Below, piece after piece: positions 1 through 7,461 of a DNA stretch of 13,834 nucleotides. The DNA comes from Lachnospiraceae bacterium (GTDB lineage: Bacteria > Bacillota_A > Clostridia > Lachnospirales > Lachnospiraceae), in the NCBI GenBank assembly GCA_017391465.1, contig JAFOYH010000131.1:1-13834 (forward strand), in the 5' to 3' direction. Under the pieces are notes generated by a model, which did not search any database, was not told the DNA's origin, and saw only the letters and a program-made list of their open reading frames with translations. How positions within the stretch are numbered: position 1 is the stretch's first letter; every line of letters starts with the position of its first letter. Position numbers and translations under genes: made by a program.

Positions 1-581
1 ATCATAGGAATAAGGATACGGTTAACTACGAATCCAGGTCCTTCTTTAACTTCTACAGGGTCTTTGCCGATTTCCTGAGAAAGTGCATAAATTGTATCAA
101 ATGTTTCTTTGGATGTGTTTAATCCATTGATAACTTCTACTAATTTCATCACTGTTGCAGGATTGAAGAAATGCATGCCGATCACTTTGTCCTGACGTTT
201 TGTAGCAGCTGCGATCTGTGTAATAGAGATAGAAGATGTATTTGTAGCAAAAATAGTTTCTGGTTTGCAGATACCATCAAGTTCTGCAAAGAGAGCTTTT
301 TTAACATCAACGTTTTCTACAATTGCTTCAAGAACGATGTCAGCGTCTGCTGCACTTGCTTTTGTAGGATCTGTGGAGATATTGCCCATGATTGCTGCTT
401 TTTTAGCTTCGTCCATCTTGCCTTTGGAAACTAATTTGTCAAGGCTCTTTTCAAGTTTGCCAACCTGTTTAGCAAGAATTTCTTCGCTCATATCGTTGAA
501 CACTACCTGATGACCAGCTTTAGCCATAACATGTCCGATATCAAGTCCCATCTGTCCTGCGCCAATAATAAATACTTTCAT
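1..581 (-). CDS. hbd: 3-hydroxybutyryl-CoA dehydrogenase, N-terminal part (cut by window edge)
   Basis: This is an NAD(P)-dependent 3-hydroxyacyl-CoA dehydrogenase that interconverts acetoacetyl-CoA and 3-hydroxybutyryl-CoA in the cytosol, a step of clostridial butyrate formation. Only the first 193 codons lie in the window; the C-terminal dimerisation domain is beyond the left edge. The Rossmann motif GAGQMG is at residues 7-12. The family's catalytic residues are visible: Ser in NTSS (114-117), His137 in GMHFFNP, Glu149 and Asn187 in GFVVNR. The start at 581 follows an AGGAGGGC ribosome binding site with 6 nt spacing. The gene is preceded by a roughly 280-nt non-coding region with candidate promoters and a Rex-like palindrome, so it probably begins a transcript. 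The symbol follows family usage; the exact acyl chain preference cannot be read from the sequence. Confidence 0.9.
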   Translation of the reverse strand, partial: MKVFIIGAGQMGLDIGHVMAKAGHQVVFNDMSEEILAKQVGKLEKSLDKLVSKGKMDEAKKAAIMGNISTDPTKASAADADIVLEAIVENVDVKKALFAELDGICKPETIFATNTSSISITQIAAATKRQDKVIGMHFFNPATVMKLVEVINGLNTSKETFDTIYALSQEIGKDPVEVKEGPGFVVNRILIPM

Positions 582-690
582 TTGAATGCCCTCCTAAAAA
601 TAAAATAAATTTTATTGATTTTGATAAAAACCCGAACGTATAGTTGTCTTTTTTTAACTTCATGACAAACTATATTTCATCACCATTATC

Positions 691-719
691 ATTCTACCCC
701 AATATGCCCAAGAAGTAAA
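691..719 (-). promoter_or_regulatory. Candidate proximal promoter of hbd
   Basis: On the minus strand, TTTACT (714-719) and TAGAAT (691-696) are separated by exactly 17 nt. This is a 4/6 match to the -35 consensus and a 5/6 match to the -10 consensus. The predicted transcript would have about a 100-nt leader before hbd. The region is very AT-rich, so chance matches are likely. Confidence 0.35.
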
Positions 720-786
720 GTTTTTCACAGCATTTTTTTGTATTTTTTTCACTAGTATTTATTTATTATTCCAACAACTTTTGTGC

Positions 787-815
787 ATAATACATTTTTC
801 ACCTTTGTTAGTGAA
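787..815 (-). promoter_or_regulatory. Candidate distal promoter of hbd overlapping a Rex-like palindrome
   Basis: On the minus strand, TTCACT (810-815) and TATTAT (787-792) are separated by 17 nt. The -35 element lies inside the palindrome at 805-822, which is the arrangement expected for a repressor that blocks polymerase. The promoter call is inference from hexamer matches alone. Confidence 0.3.
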
Positions 816-822
816 TTAACGA
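805..822. promoter_or_regulatory. Candidate Rex operator upstream of hbd
   Basis: The sequence TTGTTAGTGAATTAACGA agrees at all but two of the fixed positions with the clostridial Rex consensus TTGTTAANNNNTTAACAA. Rex is the NADH/NAD+-sensing repressor of fermentation genes and is known to control hbd-type genes in clostridia. The site lies between ridA and hbd, about 220 nt from the hbd start, and overlaps a possible -35 element. No rex gene is in the window, so the regulator is inferred. Confidence 0.45.
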
Positions 823-864
823 CTGTAAGTTTTATACATATTTCTTGAAGTTATCATTCTTCAT

Positions 865-1245
865 TTATTTTGCAGCTGCAATGACTTCAATTTCCACAAG
901 CGCACCTTTTGGAAGATTTGCAACTTCGACACAGGAACGTGCTGGTGCATTCGTTGCAAAATAGCGTGCGTAGATTTCATTTACTGTTGCAAAATCGCCA
1001 ATATTATCAAGAAAAACGGTTGTCTTAATAACATCTGAATATGTCATTCCAGCTTCCTCAAGAACGGCTCCAAGATTTTTCAGCACTTGCTCCGTCTGAG
1101 CCACAATGCCCTCACAAAGTTCACCCGTTTCAGGAACAAGTCCAATCTGACCCGATGAGAAAAGAAAATCTCCTGCTTTTACTGCATGAACATATGGACC
1201 TACCGCTGCAGGTGCATTTTTTGCGTTAATAATTGTTTTTGTCAT
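865..1245 (-). CDS. ridA: RidA family enamine/imine deaminase
   Basis: This is a 126-residue protein of the RidA (YjgF/YER057c/UK114) family. These trimeric cytosolic enzymes hydrolyse reactive enamines and imines, such as 2-aminoacrylate, released by PLP enzymes. Family landmarks are present: NAPAAVGPY near the N-terminus, SSGQIGL at 30-36, Arg103 in PARSCVEVANLPKGA, and Glu118, which sits 15 residues later as in E. coli RidA (Arg105/Glu120). The substrate-binding arginine is therefore intact. The length is typical. The start follows a GGAGGA site with 6 nt spacing. The gene begins 45 nt after the aminotransferase-fold gene with no terminator between, so the two are probably co-transcribed. 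Confidence 0.93.
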   Translation of the reverse strand: MTKTIINAKNAPAAVGPYVHAVKAGDFLFSSGQIGLVPETGELCEGIVAQTEQVLKNLGAVLEEAGMTYSDVIKTTVFLDNIGDFATVNEIYARYFATNAPARSCVEVANLPKGALVEIEVIAAAK

Positions 1246-1290
1246 ATCTGTTCCTCCATATCTATTTCTGATCGCTCTATCAAATTCAAA

Positions 1291-2424
1291 TCATTCTTTA
1301 GGCATTCGCTGAATATGTGCATCTTTATCATTATGTACCGTTAACTGCCATAAAGCATGCGTCACTTCTTCAATGTCTGTCTCTTTATTAAAATATGTAA
1401 ATGAGAATCGTGCCGTTCCTCTTGGCCATGTACCCAAACATTTGTGTGCAAGTTCGGCACCATGATAACCATAGCTGGCAATAATACCATAATCTTCTTC
1501 CAATGCTTTGACAAGGTCTGCCTCATCCATAAAGTCTGTCTGAATGGATACAACCGGAACACGATTGTTATAACCCGGACCGATAATGTGTAAACCATTC
1601 ACATGCTGCACTTTACGAATAAACTGTTCAGCACGTTTCTGACCAATACTCGAAAGTGTATATAAGCGCGTTTCCTTAATAAATTCAAATGCTTTGTGAA
1701 GTCCCGCTACGGCCGCCACATCTAATGGTTTCTGTTCAAAAACAGAACGAAGATCGGTTGTTTCCAAAGCTTCTTTTGCTTTATCGCTGGCAATAAAGCC
1801 ACCAATCGTTTCCGATGCCAAAAGTCCATAACCGCCACTGAATGTTAAGATATCAATGCCCCAGATATTCATAAAAATCGGAACAAAAGCAGCTGTCTGT
1901 GCCGCATTTGCAATCATTAAAAGTCCTTTTTTTCGTGCATATTCAGCAACAGCTTTCACTTCAATCACCGTGCCGCAAACTTCCGATGCATGATTTAAAA
2001 TAATCGCTTTTGTGTTATCCTTGACAAGACGATCAATTGCATCAAATGGTTTTTCACCTTTTTCTTCATCAAATAATACTAATTCTCCTTTTTCATTTCC
2101 AGGAAGAACCGTATATTCCACATCCCCTGCCATAGAATCCAATGTCCGAATGACAACATCATTTTCAATTGGAGACACCAATACATGATCTCCTTTTTTC
2201 AGTACTGCTCTCAAAATCTGTTCCTGGGCTGCATGCACACCCGCTGTAAATACAACAGACTCTGGACCTGGTCCATGAAATAAGCTGTTTAACTGAACGC
2301 GTGTATCATCTACAAGAGCCTGAAGTTCTTCAGAAGACATCGTTTCTGCTGCGTTCATCATCTCTTCAACGCCGACTGCCATTGGTTCAAGTTTTTCTAC
2401 CTGATTAAAGTAAATTCTTTCCAT
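1291..2424 (-). CDS. Class-V aminotransferase-fold protein, probable pseudoenzyme of the cysteine desulfurase family
   Basis: This 377-residue protein has the fold-type I layout of cysteine desulfurases; its C-terminal half (AELAHKCLGTWPRGTARFSF, 323-342) most resembles the TIGR01977 subgroup. The residues that define the enzyme appear replaced. The phosphate-loop Thr is His64; the ring-stacking His of the EH motif is Asn88; the Asp that contacts the PLP ring nitrogen is Asn173 (ANAAQ). The Schiff-base Lys in SGHK aligns with Tyr199 (FSGGYG), with no Lys between 167 and 214. The conserved Arg and the catalytic Cys of RxGxHCA are Ser317 and Gly322 (SYGYHGA). Gln176 is kept. The frame is intact and of normal length. 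I chose the internal ATG at 2424, which lies 9 nt after AGGAGG, over an upstream ATG at 2466. A non-catalytic or PLP-independent role is inferred. ridA follows 45 nt downstream. Confidence 0.8.
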   Translation of the reverse strand: MERIYFNQVEKLEPMAVGVEEMMNAAETMSSEELQALVDDTRVQLNSLFHGPGPESVVFTAGVHAAQEQILRAVLKKGDHVLVSPIENDVVIRTLDSMAGDVEYTVLPGNEKGELVLFDEEKGEKPFDAIDRLVKDNTKAIILNHASEVCGTVIEVKAVAEYARKKGLLMIANAAQTAAFVPIFMNIWGIDILTFSGGYGLLASETIGGFIASDKAKEALETTDLRSVFEQKPLDVAAVAGLHKAFEFIKETRLYTLSSIGQKRAEQFIRKVQHVNGLHIIGPGYNNRVPVVSIQTDFMDEADLVKALEEDYGIIASYGYHGAELAHKCLGTWPRGTARFSFTYFNKETDIEEVTHALWQLTVHNDKDAHIQRMPKE

Positions 2425-2568
2425 CCTTTGAATCCTCCTGTTCTTCGAGTTATTCTTTATAATCAATATCTTCGAGCTTTTTATCAGCCTTCAGATGTAC
2501 GAGAATCGGATTGTTCTTTGCTTTTTTATTTTAACATATTTCATACATTTTTGATACATACTATTCTT

Positions 2569-2574
2569 TATAAT
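2569..2574 (+). promoter_or_regulatory. Candidate -10 element for the YetF-like gene
   Basis: A perfect TATAAT lies 31 nt before the YetF-like start codon. The nearest good -35 match, TTGATA at 2551-2556, is only 12 nt away, which is too close. The -35 element is therefore unassigned and the promoter is tentative. Confidence 0.35.
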
Positions 2575-2604
2575 AAAATTTCTCAATACACAAGGAGTGC
2601 TCCT

Positions 2605-3312
2605 ATGGACATCATCTATATTATTCTTCTTTCTCTGGCATCCATTATTGAAATCTTTATTTTATGCAAACTCATGGGATACCGACAAATTTCTCAAATG
2701 AGTATGTTTGACTATATTAATGGTATTACCATCGGCAATATTGCAGCTGAAATGGCCACTTCGCTTGAAGACAACTTCCTTCATCCGCTGGTCGCCATGA
2801 TTGTTTATGCTCTCGCAGCCATATCCCTCTCCTGGATCAGCAGCAAATCGATCCGTGCCAGACGTTTTCTTTCAGGAAAACCCATGCTTCTGTTAAACAA
2901 TGGAAAATTATACGAACAAAATTTTAAAAAATCCAAAATCGATCTGAATGAATTTCTCACCCAATGCAGGGTCAGCGGATATTTCGAACTTTCCCAATTG
3001 GAATCTGCCATACTCGAAGAAAATGGTCGAATCAGTTTTCTTCCAAAAAGCGAATATCGACCATTAATCCCCAAAGATATTCAATTATCTCCTCAAAAAG
3101 AACTTGTCAATGCCATCCTCATTATCGATGGCAAACCGCTGCATCAAAATCTTAAAGCATGCGGCAAAGACATGACCTGGCTAAATCGAGAATTAAAAAA
3201 ACATGGTGTTTCCCATACTAAAGAAATCTTTCTTGCCACCTATGATTCAGACAACAAATTGTCAATCTATGGATATACAGGCAATACGGTCCCATCCGAT
3301 TTTTTGTCTTGA
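2605..3312 (+). CDS. YetF/DUF421 family membrane protein
   Basis: This 235-residue protein matches the YetF (DUF421) family: an N-terminal membrane part followed by a cytoplasmic domain. Hydrophobic helices are visible at about 2-22, 36-50 and 60-79. The family hallmark FDYINGITIGNIAAE is at 35-49, and GRISFLPK at 141-148 is the typical soluble-domain motif. The biochemical function of the family is not established; DUF421 proteins are common in spore-forming Bacillota. The frame opens further upstream, but the ATG at 2605 is preferred because AAGGAG ends 7 nt before it and the membrane helix begins at once. It is the only plus-strand gene here, divergent from the aminotransferase-fold gene and convergent with alaX. 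Confidence 0.87.
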   Translation: MDIIYIILLSLASIIEIFILCKLMGYRQISQMSMFDYINGITIGNIAAEMATSLEDNFLHPLVAMIVYALAAISLSWISSKSIRARRFLSGKPMLLLNNGKLYEQNFKKSKIDLNEFLTQCRVSGYFELSQLESAILEENGRISFLPKSEYRPLIPKDIQLSPQKELVNAILIIDGKPLHQNLKACGKDMTWLNRELKKHGVSHTKEIFLATYDSDNKLSIYGYTGNTVPSDFLS

Positions 3313-3348
3313 TCAATGTACCTGATACGTCTCTGTCGTGCTTCATGT

Positions 3349-3402
3349 GAAAACCATGCCATACAACTTTTTATGAATGTTATCTTCCTATTCATGGTTT
3401 TC
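3349..3402. repeat. 10-bp perfect inverted repeat across the convergent gene ends
   Basis: GAAAACCATG (3349-3358) and CATGGTTTTC (3393-3402) are exact reverse complements separated by 34 nt. The right arm lies in the last codons of alaX. A second, overlapping pair, ATGAAT/ATTCAT (3373-3378, 3391-3396), could form an alternative hairpin. Neither stem is followed by a good T-run, so this is not a standard terminator. Confidence 0.5.
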
Positions 3403-4539
3403 GAACCACTGTTTAACACTGAAATAATCGCCTTTTAATGTTCCCTGAATCATCTGGGACTGACCACCGCCTTTGCCATCAAAGAACTGACGAATTTCCT
3501 GGCCTAAATTTTTCGCCTGACCGCCCAGGTCAATGAGCACGTAATTCATCTGACTGTCGCCATTTTCAGACAAAGCAAGAACACGATCTACTCGCTTTGA
3601 AAGCAGACTGGCATATTCTCTCAAATCATTTCCCTTTAACGCATTCTCCATCACACAGATGGATCCATCTTCGAGCTCTGCATTCTGTGCTTTAACTGCC
3701 ATATATTCCCTCTTCATCTGCATCATGGAATATTTTAAATCTCCAATCTCTTTCAAAAGACGTTCTACACCCTCAGAAACTTCACCGGTCTTTGCAGACA
3801 GCAAATGGGATATTTCCACAACACTATCGTGTTTTTTTCGATAATCTTCCATGGCACGATTACCTGCCAACATGGAAATACGAACGCCACCTTTATAATT
3901 CTGAACAGATAAAATCTTAATCATCCGAATCTCACCCGTTCGAAATGGATGCGTTCCGCAGCATGCACAAAGATCGTATCCTGGAATCTCAACAATACGT
4001 ACATCACCTTCAATTTCTTTTTTACTGCGATAGGACATGGCATCCAGTGCTTTTTTCTCCGGTGTCTGAATAATTATCGGAAGATTGGCTTCAATAGCCT
4101 CATTAGCTTCAATTTCAATCAAACGTACCTGTTCGGCTGTAAGCTCCCCATTAATATCCAGTGAAATTGCATCCGTCCCCATATGAAATCCCACATTATC
4201 GTACCCAAATCTTCGATGAATGATTCCTGATACAATATGTTCTCCTGCATGGTTCTGCATATTCGAAAATCTCAGGGACCAATTCAGTTTTCCTTGAACC
4301 TTTTGTCCTTTCATCAATGGTTTTTCCGTATAATGCCAGATCGTTCCTTCTTTTTCATGGGTATCTAAAACCCGGACATCATCCAGCCAACCTCTGTCTC
4401 CTGGCTGGCCGCCGCCCTCTGGAAAAAAAGCCGATCGGTCCAGACCAATATGATATATTCCCTTCTTTTCTACACATTCCGTAACCGTTGCTTCAAATTC
4501 CTGTATATAGGGATCTATTTCAAATAATCGTTCTGTCAT
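3388..4539 (-). CDS. alaX: Long-form AlaX alanyl-tRNA editing protein with DHHA1 domain
   Basis: This 383-residue protein is a free-standing homologue of the AlaRS editing domain. Such proteins hydrolyse Ser- or Gly-tRNA(Ala) to protect translation fidelity. The glycine-rich GGGQPGDRG is at 42-50, and the zinc-site motifs are HxxxH (His97, His101) and CxxxH (Cys193, His197). A coiled-coil-like stretch lies near 235-290. The C-terminal part, with GGGQSQMIQG near 357-366, matches the DHHA1 domain found at the end of AlaRS and AlaX-L. No aminoacylation domain is present. The start follows AGGAGA with 7 nt spacing. The gene is separated from rpoN upstream by a terminator, so it needs its own promoter; I could not place one with confidence in 4540-4612. 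Confidence 0.9.
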   Translation of the reverse strand: MTERLFEIDPYIQEFEATVTECVEKKGIYHIGLDRSAFFPEGGGQPGDRGWLDDVRVLDTHEKEGTIWHYTEKPLMKGQKVQGKLNWSLRFSNMQNHAGEHIVSGIIHRRFGYDNVGFHMGTDAISLDINGELTAEQVRLIEIEANEAIEANLPIIIQTPEKKALDAMSYRSKKEIEGDVRIVEIPGYDLCACCGTHPFRTGEIRMIKILSVQNYKGGVRISMLAGNRAMEDYRKKHDSVVEISHLLSAKTGEVSEGVERLLKEIGDLKYSMMQMKREYMAVKAQNAELEDGSICVMENALKGNDLREYASLLSKRVDRVLALSENGDSQMNYVLIDLGGQAKNLGQEIRQFFDGKGGGQSQMIQGTLKGDYFSVKQWFENHE

Positions 4540-4612
4540 CTTAAATTCTCCTGTCTTTTACAATTCTACTTTAGTCTATCATAAAATCTTTACTTTGCAC
4601 ATATTTACATAC

Positions 4613-4654
4613 AAAAACAGAGAGGAAGCTCGTTAAAGTTTTCTCTCTGCTTTT
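4613..4654 (-). terminator. Rho-independent terminator of the trpB2-rpoN unit
   Basis: The arms are CAGAGAGGAAGC (4618-4629) and GTTTTCTCTCTG (4638-4649), with an 8-nt loop. On the minus strand the outer 7 bp pair perfectly, followed by AA/TT pairs broken by two A-C mismatches. The stem is followed by TTTTT (4613-4617 on the plus strand). On the plus strand all 12 positions pair (two as G-U) and TTTT follows, so it may also stop antisense transcripts. It starts just past the rpoN stop codon. Confidence 0.8.
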
Positions 4655-4668
4655 ATGTAATTATTCAC

Positions 4669-6033
4669 TTAAAACCGCTTACGTCCACTGGCATCTTTAA
4701 TTCCCAGTTCTTCTCGATATTTTGCAACCGTTCGTCGACTGATCTTCACTCCACGTTCTACAAGACGCTCTGTAATAGAACGATCACTTAATGGTTTCTT
4801 TTTATCTTCTTCTTCAATCACCGCAATCAAAGTATTTTTAACCTGCTCCATTGTAATCTTAACACCACTTCTTTCTGCTGAAATACTTTTTGAAAAGAAG
4901 TATTTCATTGGGAAAATCCCCCATGAACACTGAAGATATTTATCACGAATTGCACGACTAACCGTCGATTCATGAATTTCCAGCATCCGTGCAACATCCT
5001 GAAGTCTTAAAGGCTTTAAATGCCCTGTTCCGAATTCAAAAAACGCATTTTGATAATCCACAATCGTTTTTGAAACCCGCATCAATGTGGAATTTCTCTG
5101 TCCGATGCAATTCTGTATCCATTCTGCCTGACGAATCTTATCCACAATATAACTTTGAGTTTCCTTTGAGGTTTCCTTTTCCAGAACCTGTTTATAAAAG
5201 TGATTAATACCAATCTTTGGATAGGTATATTCATTTAATAAGATTTCATAATAATTCGACAGTCTCACAACCGTCACATCCGGTGTAATATATTTTAAAT
5301 ATCCACGCGTATCAAAACCACTTCCCGGTTTTGGATTCAATTCTTTGATATGTTCACAAGCCTTAATAATATCTTCCAGTGGAAGTTTCATTTTCTTTGC
5401 TATCACATGCAATTGATTCTTGCCCAAAAACTCCAAATATTCCGAAACAATGGTGCATGCAATCGAATCTTTCTCATGCTCACGATTCAATTGAAGCAAT
5501 AAACATTCCCCAAGATTACGTGCACACACACCTGCAGGATCCAGACTTTGAAGAAGTTTTAACTGTTTCTCAACAAAAGCAATGGTTGTATCAAAACGTC
5601 TTGCAATATCCGAAAGCTCCTCTTCGATATACCCTTTGGAATCGAGAGAATAAACCATATATTGAATGACATCATACTCAAGATCTGTCAATTCAACCGT
5701 CAGCAATTGATGAAGCAAATACTCGGATAATTCTTCGCCTATATTCTCACTGTAATCCATAAGACGTTTATCTTCCGAATCTTCTCCATATTCCTGTCGA
5801 TAATAAATTCGATGACGTTCATCAATGGAATCCAGCCATTCCAGTTTTTTCACAAGATCCGAAGCCTTATCCGTAACTTCATACCCTTCTTCAATATCAA
5901 CCACCGGGTTTTCCAGTGCAACTTCTTTAATATATTCATTTAACTCCTGACAGCTCATCTGAAGGATTTCCATCGACTGAATCATCTTCTGAGACAAAAC
6001 CTGCGTCTGAGTTACCGTCAAACGAATATCCAT
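4669..6033 (-). CDS. rpoN: RNA polymerase sigma-54 factor
   Basis: This 454-residue protein is sigma-54, which directs core RNA polymerase to -24/-12 promoters and needs AAA+ enhancer-binding activators. Region I is the Gln/Leu-rich start (QTQVLSQKMIQSMEILQMS at about 9-27). An acidic stretch follows, then the core-binding region. The helix-turn-helix is recognisable in LRLQDVARMLEIHESTVSRA (about 343-362). The RpoN box appears as SRRTVAKYREELG near the C-terminus, where ARRTVAKYRE is canonical. All domains are present. Its start lies 35 nt after the trpB2 stop with no terminator between, and a modest AAGGTGA ribosome binding site precedes it. No enhancer-binding activator gene lies in the window, so the controlled genes are unknown. 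Confidence 0.96.
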   Translation of the reverse strand: MDIRLTVTQTQVLSQKMIQSMEILQMSCQELNEYIKEVALENPVVDIEEGYEVTDKASDLVKKLEWLDSIDERHRIYYRQEYGEDSEDKRLMDYSENIGEELSEYLLHQLLTVELTDLEYDVIQYMVYSLDSKGYIEEELSDIARRFDTTIAFVEKQLKLLQSLDPAGVCARNLGECLLLQLNREHEKDSIACTIVSEYLEFLGKNQLHVIAKKMKLPLEDIIKACEHIKELNPKPGSGFDTRGYLKYITPDVTVVRLSNYYEILLNEYTYPKIGINHFYKQVLEKETSKETQSYIVDKIRQAEWIQNCIGQRNSTLMRVSKTIVDYQNAFFEFGTGHLKPLRLQDVARMLEIHESTVSRAIRDKYLQCSWGIFPMKYFFSKSISAERSGVKITMEQVKNTLIAVIEEEDKKKPLSDRSITERLVERGVKISRRTVAKYREELGIKDASGRKRF

Positions 6034-6068
6034 AAACTCACCTTATCTTTATGTAATCACTAACCTGT

Positions 6069-7445
6069 CTATTTCACGTCTGGTAAGCCTGCAAATCCCA
6101 CAGCAAGCTCCTCATCTGTTGGAATATAATCTCCCATCGTTCCATTATTATACTTTTCGTAAGCAAACATATCAAAATATCCTGTGCCCGTCAAACCAAA
6201 TACAATAGTCTTTTCTTCACCGGTTTCTTTGCATTTCATAGCTTCATCAATGGCTACTTTAATGGCATGACTGCTTTCCGGTGCAGGCAAAATACCTTCA
6301 ACTTTTGCAAATTTCACGGCTGCTTCAAAAACAGATGTCTGCTCTACAGCTCTTGCTTCCATAAAGCCATCATCATACAGCTGAGAAAGCACCGAACTCA
6401 TACCATGATAGCGGAGGCCTCCTGAATGGCTTGAAGAAGGAATAAAACCGCTTCCCAATGTATACATCTTTGATAATGGACACACCATTCCTGTATCACA
6501 ATAATCATAAGCAAATTTGCCACGTGTTAAACTCGGACAGCTTGCCGGTTCAACAGCAATAAACTGATAATCTTTTTCCCCACGAAGTTTTTCACCCATA
6601 AATGGACCGATAAGACCACCCAAATTGGATCCGCCTCCGGCACAACCAATGATAATGTCCGGAACAATACCATATTTATCAAGGGCCGCTTTTGTTTCCA
6701 GACCAATAATGGATTGATGAAGCATAACCTGGGAAAAAACAGATCCGAGAACATAGCGATAACCTTCACGATTTGTTGCATCTTCAACAGCTTCCGAAAT
6801 GGCACATCCTAAACTTCCGGATGTTCCCGGATAGGCTTCTAAAATTTTACGTCCAACCTGTGTTGTTTCCGATGGCGAAGGAGTCACATTGGCTCCATAT
6901 GTACGCATGACTTCACGACGGAATGGTTTCTGTTCATAGGAGCATTTAACCATGTAAACTTTACAATCCAGTTTTAAATAAGCACATGCCATAGAAAGTG
7001 CTGTACCCCACTGACCGGCGCCTGTTTCTGTTGTTACGCCTTTCAGTCCCTGATGTTTCGCATAATACGCCTGTGCAATTGCTGAGTTTAATTTATGGCT
7101 GCCTGAAGTATTATTTCCTTCAAATTTATAATATATTTTTGCTGGTGTATCCAGCTCTTTTTCAAGACAATACGCACGAACCAATGGCGATGGTCGATAC
7201 ATTTTATAAAAATTTAAAATATCCTCTGGAATATCAAAATAAGCCGTTGTATCATCCAATTCCTGTTTCACCAATTCATCACAAAAAACTTTACTAAGTT
7301 CTTCCGCAGTCATCGGTTCAAAGGTTTCCGGATTCAAAAGAGGTGCCGGTTTATTTTTCATATCAGCACGGACATTATACCACTGCTTTGGCATCTCATG
7401 TTCTTCAAGATAAATTTTATAAGGGATTGTTGTCTGTTTTGTCAT
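6069..7445 (-). CDS. trpB2: Tryptophan synthase beta-like protein, TrpB2 type
   Basis: This 458-residue PLP enzyme belongs to the TrpB-like family TIGR01415 (TrpB2), which joins indole and serine to make tryptophan. It is longer than classical TrpB and has the TrpB2 N-terminal extension. The Schiff-base lysine is Lys118 in GSHKLNSA, the catalytic glutamate is Glu140 in TETGAGQWG, and the PLP-phosphate loop is GCAGGGSN (267-274). GLRYHG (343-348) is also characteristic. No trpA is adjacent, as is usual for TrpB2, so indole salvage or use of a distant TrpA are both possible. The start follows GGAAGG with 8 nt spacing. A Trp-specific T-box upstream supports the assignment. rpoN follows in the same transcript. 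Confidence 0.93.
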   Translation of the reverse strand: MTKQTTIPYKIYLEEHEMPKQWYNVRADMKNKPAPLLNPETFEPMTAEELSKVFCDELVKQELDDTTAYFDIPEDILNFYKMYRPSPLVRAYCLEKELDTPAKIYYKFEGNNTSGSHKLNSAIAQAYYAKHQGLKGVTTETGAGQWGTALSMACAYLKLDCKVYMVKCSYEQKPFRREVMRTYGANVTPSPSETTQVGRKILEAYPGTSGSLGCAISEAVEDATNREGYRYVLGSVFSQVMLHQSIIGLETKAALDKYGIVPDIIIGCAGGGSNLGGLIGPFMGEKLRGEKDYQFIAVEPASCPSLTRGKFAYDYCDTGMVCPLSKMYTLGSGFIPSSSHSGGLRYHGMSSVLSQLYDDGFMEARAVEQTSVFEAAVKFAKVEGILPAPESSHAIKVAIDEAMKCKETGEEKTIVFGLTGTGYFDMFAYEKYNNGTMGDYIPTDEELAVGFAGLPDVK

Positions 7446-7461
7446 TGTCTTTACCTTCCTT

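Larger units (their letters stand above)
582..864. other. AT-rich intergenic region between ridA and hbd
   Basis: This 283-nt stretch carries no plausible reading frame. It contains the hbd ribosome binding site, two candidate promoters, the Rex-like palindrome and three copies of TTTTTCAC (721-728, 745-752, 795-802). I see no convincing rho-independent terminator for ridA; the nearest hairpin just past its stop has only a 4-bp stem and no T-run. Confidence 0.6.

Noticed and set aside
171..510. Plus-strand open frames within hbd, and similar open frames opposite ptsI, cysK, truA and rpoN.
   Set aside because: They lie antisense to well-recognised genes, lack ribosome binding sites and show no family resemblance. 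They are shadows of the real coding strand.
943..958. A sigma-54-like -24/-12 match (TGGTGCATTCGTTGCA) on the plus strand, notable because rpoN is in the window.
   Set aside because: It lies inside ridA, on the antisense strand, with no gene positioned to use it and no activator site seen. The bases are explained by the ridA codons, so chance is the simpler reading.
2551..2574. TTGATA plus TATAAT as a complete promoter for the YetF-like gene.
   Set aside because: The spacer is only 12 nt. The TATAAT is kept as a tentative -10 element but the pair is not accepted.
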